Part shown: positions 57,938-64,000 of the stretch, one piece after another
Numbering within the stretch: position 1 is the stretch's first letter
How the letters are laid out: the number at the start of each line of letters is the position of its first letter
Source: Sternotherus odoratus
Lineage: Eukaryota; Chordata; Testudines; Kinosternidae
Direction: 5' to 3'
DNA length: 64,000 nt
Assembly: GCA_032164245.1 (NCBI GenBank)
Contig: JAVMKO010000003.1
Location: 95,355,890 to 95,419,889 of the forward strand
The notes under the pieces: model-generated
Databases searched by the model: none
Told to the model about the DNA's origin: nothing
The model's input: only the letters and a program-made list of their open reading frames with translations
Position numbers and translations under genes: made by a program

Positions 57938-58293
57938 TAGAGCTGTGCAAATAACTAATATTTTTTTTGCTGACCCCATTCTGAAAAACAAAACATTGTT
58001 TCAGGTTGACCAAAAACATGTTTTGAAATTTTCTGCAAGTTGATCATTTAAAAAATAAGTTTTGAGCTCTGTTTAATACAATTGGAGAACATTTTGAGAC
58101 AAAAAGTCATTTTGAATTGAAAAATTGAAACTTATTTTTTAAAATGTCAAAATGAAATGTTTCCGTTTTTGTTATCTGATGCAAACAATTTGGCGAAACC
58201 AGCATGAATTTTCAAAATGTTTCAGTGTTGCTGAATCTGCATTTTTCTGCTCCCAAAAAATTATAGCTAAAAAATGTCACTCAGCTCTAGTCA
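57938..58293. repeat. AT-rich interspersed repeat with short inverted ends
   Basis: The ends read 'tagagctgtgcaaat' and 'cactcagctcta'. The interior is dominated by 'cattttgaattgaaaaattg' and 'gaaacttattttttaaaatg' type motifs that partly fold back. I associate this with a dispersed non-autonomous DNA repeat of birds and turtles. Confidence 0.6.
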
Positions 58294-59370
58294 GGACCTC
58301 TGCTTTATGTCACATGCAAAAGATAGCATAAAGAACATCCCACTATGTGCTCATGTCTGAGTTCCTCGAAACTCATAGTGTATCTTTTTTAGACTTCTGG
58401 GGAAGAAGTCACAGCGTGGGGCACACACGCATCCAGAGACAATAACGAGGAGGGAGAACACGAAAACAAGACAAGAACATCATGTAACTTGAAAGAGGAG
58501 AGAAATACCGTAAATGGGAGGTCTAGTATTCATTCCACGTATCACTAACTTCATTTTTTTAACCTTTACATTGGTAGCATGAACCTCTGGGCTGAAGTTT
58601 TCTAAGCTACTTAGGAGATTTGGACACCAAATTCTCACTCATTTTTACTGGAATAGGGCATCCAAATTCTTTAGGCATCTTAGAAAATTTCAGCCAGTGT
58701 ATAATATTTGAATGTATTTCATATATGTGTAAGTTAACATACTGAATAAATGCCACTGTAAGTATAGTCTATATTAATTAACTAACACATATTTTTTTAG
58801 GATGGGAAGGTAAATGGCTGCCTTTTGTGAGCTAACATTTGTTTGAAAAAGTCCTTAGATAATTTTCACCTTTTTCACCTGATTGCTCAGACACACTTTC
58901 TTGTCCGTGTGGAAATGTAGTATTTGTAGTCAGTCCAGGGATTTCTGTAGTTAGTTAGTACTTGTGCCACTTGCCCATGCAAGGAAGAATCTGTATAAGT
59001 CACTAGGTTTCTGTGTTGTAACTCAGTAGATTGCTGTGTTGCTGATGGAAGTAAAGGAGTCTCTGTAACCAATTAACTAGAATTAGGCAGCAGCTCAATC
59101 ATACACAACTGATTTATATGTGTGTGCCAGATTTTGTCACCTTTGACCTTTACTGTGCACCACACTGAACTTAACTGTATCTCAGTAATACCTAGGGTGA
59201 CGGAGCTGGAACTGCTCTGTAAGAATTGATGAATACTGTATGTTGACCTGGTTACTGGGATGTTTACTGAATGAGGATATTTGTTTAGTTTAATACCAGC
59301 CTGTAAGGAAAACAAGCAGGAAGAAAAACAATGACAATAAGCTACCCATCAGTAAAACATTTAGGGGTTA
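58294..59370. other. Unassigned, one palindromic fragment
   Basis: At 58592-58697 'gctgaagttttctaagctac' faces 'catcttagaaaatttcagcc', a short palindromic repeat. Otherwise nothing recognised. Confidence 0.4.
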
Positions 59371-60240
59371 TGTCACGAGGTGCACCACTCACCACTGGGC
59401 TGGCACCTCCTCCTGGTCGCTCTGGGGATTAGCCAACGTCCTGTCCATGATTTGCACACCATCATTCCAATTCCGGTCTGTGGTTCTTGTCACGCCAGTA
59501 CCCTCAGTGTCTCCTTTGGGACTTAGCCCTTCAGGTAGTTCTCAGTGTTCTCCCTTCTGGGGTTCAGTCCATCAACAGTCCTAGCCAGTCTTCCATCTCA
59601 CTGCCTTAACGCAACTCCCCCTGTGGCTGGTATGGGAACCCTGGCCCACCCTTTACTCCAAGTTCCAGACCAGGGAGGGACCTGCAGTTCTCGGGTTCCT
59701 CTCTCTGCCCTCACTGCTTCTTCTTTGGATTGCTTCCTACACTTCTGGTTTCCTTCCTGTCATGGGGTATACCAGCACCAAAAACCATCCTCCCTCTTCC
59801 CAGGGAGTGGTGACTGCCTGCCCTTTCGACTAGGTTAATTGGCCCACGTGTGTCCATTAAGTCTATTATGATATACAGCCCATACAGGATTTGGTATAGG
59901 GATTGGTGTGTTCAATAAACCTAGGCATTATGTCTATCCCCAGAAAGATCTTTAGTGCTGATTAAAATACAGCTTCACAAAATTGTTGCTTACCTCTGTT
60001 TCCATCACTGATTTGGGAAGTGGTAGCAGTGGTAAGTTATTTAGGAATCCCATCCGGGTCATCAGCTTGTGATATCTTGGGGATTCCTTGGAAAGAAGAT
60101 GCATTGCAACAACCCGTACATGCACACACACAGAGTCAGTCTCAAATTAACTTTATTAATAACAGGCAAAAAGAAAAGTTCACAAGAACATGCCATTTCA
60201 TAGTTTTCCACCATTAGGAGATTATTTATTCCCATACATT
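59371..60240. mobile_element. LTR-like repeat, right boundary uncertain
   Basis: It starts TGTCACGAGGTGCACC, followed by 'ccactcaccactgggctggc' and 'acctcctcctggtcgctctg', resembling the starts of the LTRs at 14761 and 18882. The right side ('gtgttcaataaacctaggca', 'acctctgtttccatcactga', 'aaattaactttattaataac') may be the remainder of the same element. I found no convincing duplication. Confidence 0.5.
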
Positions 60241-61429
60241 GTACATAAAAGATATAATAAAGGAGAGAAGGTTTGCAGAATCTCATTCTTCACTAATGTC
60301 TTTATTTCTTTGGACAAGATTCCTCTTCAGGTTTTTATATCTCCTTTCCAGCAGCATTTAAAGTTAGATTTGTGGCAGATGGAGTGAGAAAATTGAGGCT
60401 GATTTTTTTCCTCTTTGCACGTAAGGATAGAAAGTCAACCATTGTCCCATATCTCAAGCAAAAATTTGAATCTTGAACCGTGGGAAATCTTTCCAGTCGA
60501 CATTGGTCATCCAAGAATAGTTAGAAAGCAAGAGAAATATTGTTTATTTCTGGAAACTGCTCTCTCTTTACATTTTCTCCTTGTGAGAACAAGTTGTACT
60601 TAATGGCTAAATCTATCCCTCCTCCTGCATTAACTACAGCAACAGGCGATGTGGAAGTATCTTGTGCTCAGAGCCGGGAGGAACCGGTGATCACTTGCAC
60701 TTTCTCTGATACTAAAAACTCAGCACTAGCTCATTCTAGATTTAACCGCATCACTCCAACAAGAAAAAAAAAGCAGAATTATCAGAATTATGATGAAGCA
60801 TATAAAGATGAGAGTGTCAGACAGAGACAGCAGGGAGAATTAATTACTTGAGGGTTGGCTGGGCCCCATGCAACAATGTACACGCTGACTTTTGTATGTT
60901 GCTCTAACCCTCAGCTTTCTGCTCTGGTACTTATTCTCGCTTGGTAGCTTTGGATTTCCCCAGTGTTTTCATTTCTTACAGAGAAGTGGAGAGAACAGCC
61001 ATTTTGTTCATTGCATTGAAAATAGCAATATCACAAGAATCAGCGTTGGTATCTTGAAATGATCCATTGTCTCTTAATCTGTCCAGACTTCCAGTTCAGA
61101 AGGGTGCCAGAGAGAGGAAGGAAGGGCTTGTGATGAAGGCTCAGGATATCTGGGCTCTGATTCTGGTTCTTCTAGACTACCTGGGTGATCTTGAGCAAAT
61201 CATTTCATTAGTGTACCATATGTGACCCTGTTACAGCCCTGCTCTCTGCTCTGTCCCTTGTGATTTTCCCACAGGAGGCCCTCTCCAAAGTAGTACATTA
61301 GAGGCCCTGTGTTTAGGGTACCACTTAGTCATTTTTTAACCAGCCTGGCAGGTTTTTGTACTCCTTCACTGGTTAAAGGATTTAATGTGTTCAGGGATTT
61401 TTTTACTTGGGACTCCAAGTAAAAGGGTG
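60241..61429. other. Mostly unassigned, MIR fragment
   Basis: A short MIR fragment ('ctgggctctgattctggttc', 'tgggtgatcttgagcaaatc') lies at about 61148-61215. The 103-codon frame at 60540-60851 has no recognisable domain. Confidence 0.45.
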
Positions 61430-61730
61430 GATCTAGACTGTTCTCAGTGGTACCAGATGACAGAACAAGGAGTAATGGTCTCAAGTTGCAGTTGGGAAGG
61501 TTTAGATTGGATATTAGGAAAAACTTTTTCACTAGGAGGGTGGTGAAGCATTGGAATGGGTTACCTAGGGAGGTGGTAGAATCACCTTCCTTTGAGGTTT
61601 TTAAGGTCAGGCTTGACAAAGCCCTGGCTGGGATGATTTAGTTGGGGATTGGTCTTGCTTTAAGCAGGGGGTTGGACTAGATGACCTCCAGAGGTCCCTT
61701 CCAACCCTAATATTCTATGATTCTACGATT
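61430..61730 (+). mobile_element. CR1 LINE 3' end with ORF2 C-terminus
   Basis: The frame to 61641 ends '[20 protein letters not shown]', then 'DKALAGMI' and a TAG, matching the last residues of the CR1 polyprotein. The 3' untranslated end follows ('gggattggtcttgctttaag', 'gttggactagatgacctcca', 'gaggtcccttccaaccctaa') with the terminal ATTCTATGATTCTA repeat at about 61713-61729. The frame is open here, so the copy is relatively young. Confidence 0.88.
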
Positions 61731-62175
61731 AGAGGACTCCATTGTCATGGAAAGTAGGAGTGCAGGGTCCCAGCCATCAGACCCACTCCCTGGCCCTCTG
61801 AGCCCAGGGCTCCATCTTATTATCTGTCCCTTTCTTAATGATTCCCAACATTCTTTTTTGACTGCTGCTGCAGATTGAGGGGATATTTTCAGAGAACTAT
61901 CCACAATGGCTCCAACATCTCTTTCTTGAGTGGTAACAGCTAATTTAGACCCCATTATTTTATATGTATAGTTGGGATTATGTTTTTCAATGTGCATTAC
62001 TTTGCATTTATCAACATTGAATTTCAGCTATCATTTTGTTGCCCAGTCACCCACTTTTATGAGATACTTCTGTAGCTCTTCACAGTCTGCTTGGGACTTA
62101 ACCATCTTGAGTAGTTTTGTATCATCTGCCAACTCACTGTTTTGCCAACTCACTGTTTATCCCTTTTTCCAGATC
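61731..62175 (-). mobile_element. CR1 LINE reverse-transcriptase fragment, opposite strand
   Basis: On the - strand the translation runs 'ADDTKLLKMVKSQ' (catalytic ADD), 'DCEELQKYL', 'KVMHIEKHNPNYTYKIMGSK', then 'TTQERDVGAIVDSSLKISPQ'. This is the second half of the CR1 reverse transcriptase. A 16-bp tandem duplication (62128-62159) breaks the frame just before the ADD motif. It abuts the 3' end of the + strand CR1 copy. Confidence 0.85.
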
Positions 62176-62661
62176 ATTTATGATCTGGCCATACCCTTAG
62201 GCCTGCCTGCTGCCAACCCACATGATCCCGGAAAAGGGGAGAGGGAATGTTGCCATGGAGGCCATTAATGACACCCCTTTCCACATAGGAAGAGTGCGTT
62301 CTACGTACAGATGTCCCCTTCTGTGCATAGCCCTGACTTCAAGTTACAGAAAATCCACCATCTAGTTTAAACCAGTATGTGACCTGTGTCCCACACTGCA
62401 GAGGAAACCCCCCAAGATCTCTGCCAATCTGGGTAAATGACCAAGAATTCAGGTGCTTATGGGAACCACTTTGGTCTAGAAGCCAATCTGGAGAACTTTC
62501 AAGGATGAGCTTCCTGGTGAGATTTCTAGCAGCAGCAGTATCAGAAATATCCTGGGAATAGAACAGTCTTTCTTGTGGAATTTCAGTGCTTCCAGTATTA
62601 AATGAAACATGAAATTGAGAAGGCATGCATGAAAATACACAATCTGGATTAAAATTGTGGG
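62176..62661. other. Unassigned sequence
   Basis: No gene or repeat recognised. Confidence 0.35.
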
Positions 62662-62669
62662 GCGAGAGT

Positions 62670-62928
62670 CATAGGCATACGCAGCACATTTCATTAGGGT
62701 GTGCACCCAGGGAATTTTTTTTTAAAGGTGAACATTTATTGAATACTCAATCATAAAGGACATTATTTTTATAATACAACAATCACACATAATACATAAT
62801 TCATAATACAACAATCCATACTTTAAAACTAAAAGAGCGTATCATGCGATTAAATTTAAAAAGCCACTTTTTTTGAGACATTAGGATGTGCCTGGGCATA
62901 CCCGGCACACCCTGTACGCATGCCTATG
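62670..62928. mobile_element. hAT-like MITE with imperfect 8-bp duplication
   Basis: The ends 'cataggcatacgcagcacat' and 'cctgtacgcatgcctatg' are inverted. The flanks are GCGAGAGT (62662-62669) and GTGAGAGT (62929-62936), 7 of 8 identical. It is 259 bp, AT-rich inside, and has no coding capacity. Confidence 0.8.
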
Positions 62929-63197
62929 GTGAGAGTAGAAGACAAGCAGGGCTTTCTGCTAGGCCTAACCTTCAGCTTGTACCAAGCTGTGCAGCTTGAG
63001 TTACTGTGGTGAACTCGTGATGTTCCATATCATGCCACCAGAGTGCCTCTCATCCAAAAAGTCACACTGATGCAGGGCCAGTTCAGAGCAGCTACAAAAT
63101 CTGCAGTGGCAGGGAGGCCAGAGAGGTCAAAGTCCCTCTCCTCCCCCACGGGAAGCTGCTTCATAGCAGGGGCTGCATCTGCACTCCCTGCCCTGCA

Positions 63198-63317
63198 CAG
63201 GGCCGGCGACAGGGGGGTACAACGGGTACAGCTGTACCGTGCCCCAGACTTCAGGGGGGGGCCCTGAAGTCTGGGGCGGGTCCGGTACGCAGTTGTACCC
63301 CCTTATCGCCGGGGCTG
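63198..63317. mobile_element. GC-rich hAT-like foldback
   Basis: The ends 'cagggccggcgacagggggg' and 'tatcgccggggctg' are inverted, and the interior is a palindrome around 'cagacttcagggggggg' and 'ccctgaagtctggggc'. No duplication is visible in the flanks. Confidence 0.65.
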
Positions 63318-63439
63318 TGAGCAAGGCGCGGCTCTGGGCAGCCGCTGCAGCGCTCACCATCCCCCCTCCCCTGGCACCCAGCAGCCTCCCCCCGCCTCCC
63401 TTTGCTTCTCCCGGCCGGGCCACGCGGCCAAAGTGTATG

Positions 63440-64000
63440 CAGGGGTTGGGGCCCGCGGGCGGCGGGAGACCGGCCGGGGGGGCCGCGGGCGGTGGGAGAC
63501 TGGCCGGGGGGGGAGACTGGCCGGGGGGGCCGTGGGCGGCGGGAGACCGGCCGGGGGGGGGCCGCGGGTGGCGGGAGACCAGCCGGGGGGGGCGGGAGAC
63601 CGGCCGGGGGGCCCTGCGGGCGGCGGGAGACCGGGCGGCGGGAGACTGTCCAGGGGGGGGGCCGCGGGCAGCGGGAGACTGTCCGGGGGGGGGGCCACGG
63701 GCAGCGGGAGACCGGCCGGGGGGGGGAGACCGGGGGCCGCGGGAGACCAGCCGGGGGGGGGGGGTCCCGCGGGCGGCGGGAGACCGGGCGGGGGGGGGCC
63801 CGCGGGCGGCGGGAGACTGTCCGGGGGGGGCCGCAGGCAGCGGGAGACCGACCGGGGGGGGGGGCCGGGGGCGGCGCGAGACCAGCCGGGGAGGGGGGGC
63901 CGCGGGCGGCGGGAGACCGGGCGGGGGGGGGCCCCGCGGGTGGCGGGAGACCGGGCGGGGGGGGGCCCCGTGGGCGGCGGGAGACCGGGCGGGGGGGGCC
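63440..64000 (+). repeat. G-rich minisatellite reaching the window end
   Basis: A unit of about 30-32 bp ('ggcggcgggagaccggccgg' plus a G run) recurs with 'gggagac' at 63464, 63494, 63541 and 63573 and on to the end, with insertions in the G runs; one short unit starts at 63511. Roughly 17 copies are present. The repeated G runs could form G-quadruplexes. Assembly here is likely to be unreliable. Confidence 0.9.

Noticed and set aside
59371..59836. A 5-bp duplication GGTTA defining a 461-bp LTR at 59371-59831
   Set aside because: The right end would read ...CGACTA rather than ...CA, and the GGTTAATTGG sequence seems to be part of the LTR body, so the match is probably chance.
63190..63325. 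An 8-bp duplication around the GC-rich foldback at 63198
   Set aside because: The flanks gccctgca and tgagcaag do not match.
63354..63698. A proline-rich 114-codon frame on the - strand
   Set aside because: It lies in the G-rich minisatellite and is a by-product of the repeat.

Overview
This window looks like gene-poor DNA from a sauropsid (reptile-lineage) genome, most likely a turtle. The evidence is the repeat content: CR1 LINE fragments, a SINE with a tRNA-like head and a CR1-like tail, many MIR SINE fragments, short Harbinger-type and hAT-type DNA transposons, pogo/Tigger-like elements, and solo LTRs of the TG...CA type. I found no host protein-coding gene that I can defend. The lineage call is recognition from memory of repeat families, not a database result.

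The two best features are long PIF/Harbinger DNA transposons: element 1 at 3010-7313 and element 2 at 21034-25052. Both have terminal inverted repeats and CTA target-site duplications. Both share one layout: a DDE transposase on the + strand, then a convergent Myb/SANT-like DNA-binding protein gene on the - strand with its C-terminal coiled-coil exon next to the transposase and its DNA-binding exon near the far end. Convergent poly(A) signals separate the two genes. Element 1 is close to intact: the transposase has one 1-bp frameshift and the Myb gene has two. Element 2 is clearly decayed.

The most interesting observation is a third, small spliced gene in both elements. It sits on the + strand inside the intron of the - strand Myb gene. 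The two copies align without gaps over a 72-residue block at 31 identities, although the elements belong to different families. In both, the apparent start codon is the last codon of a short 5' exon, directly followed by a GT splice donor. In element 1 the reading frame is intact and an AATAAA follows about 50 bases after the stop. As far as I know, PIF/Harbinger elements are described with two genes, so this may be an undescribed third component.

Outside the two elements, the left third (1-33600) holds MIR copies split by later hAT and Harbinger-type insertions, short Harbinger-like MITEs (16345, 19281, 20404, 26990, 29002), a pogo-like element carrying a GC-rich minisatellite and a long perfect hairpin (13768-14565), and three solo LTRs with exact 5-bp duplications (14761, 18882, 32437). 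The middle (34000-48600) has CR1 and MIR remnants plus one 2-kb stretch (about 40500-42580) that is free of recognised repeats and richer in CpG, with a perfect CRE; it is the only candidate for a host promoter or conserved regulatory region. The right end has a hAT element with a perfect 8-bp duplication (53054), another solo LTR (56203), opposed CR1 fragments (61430-62175), and a G-rich minisatellite that runs off the window end.
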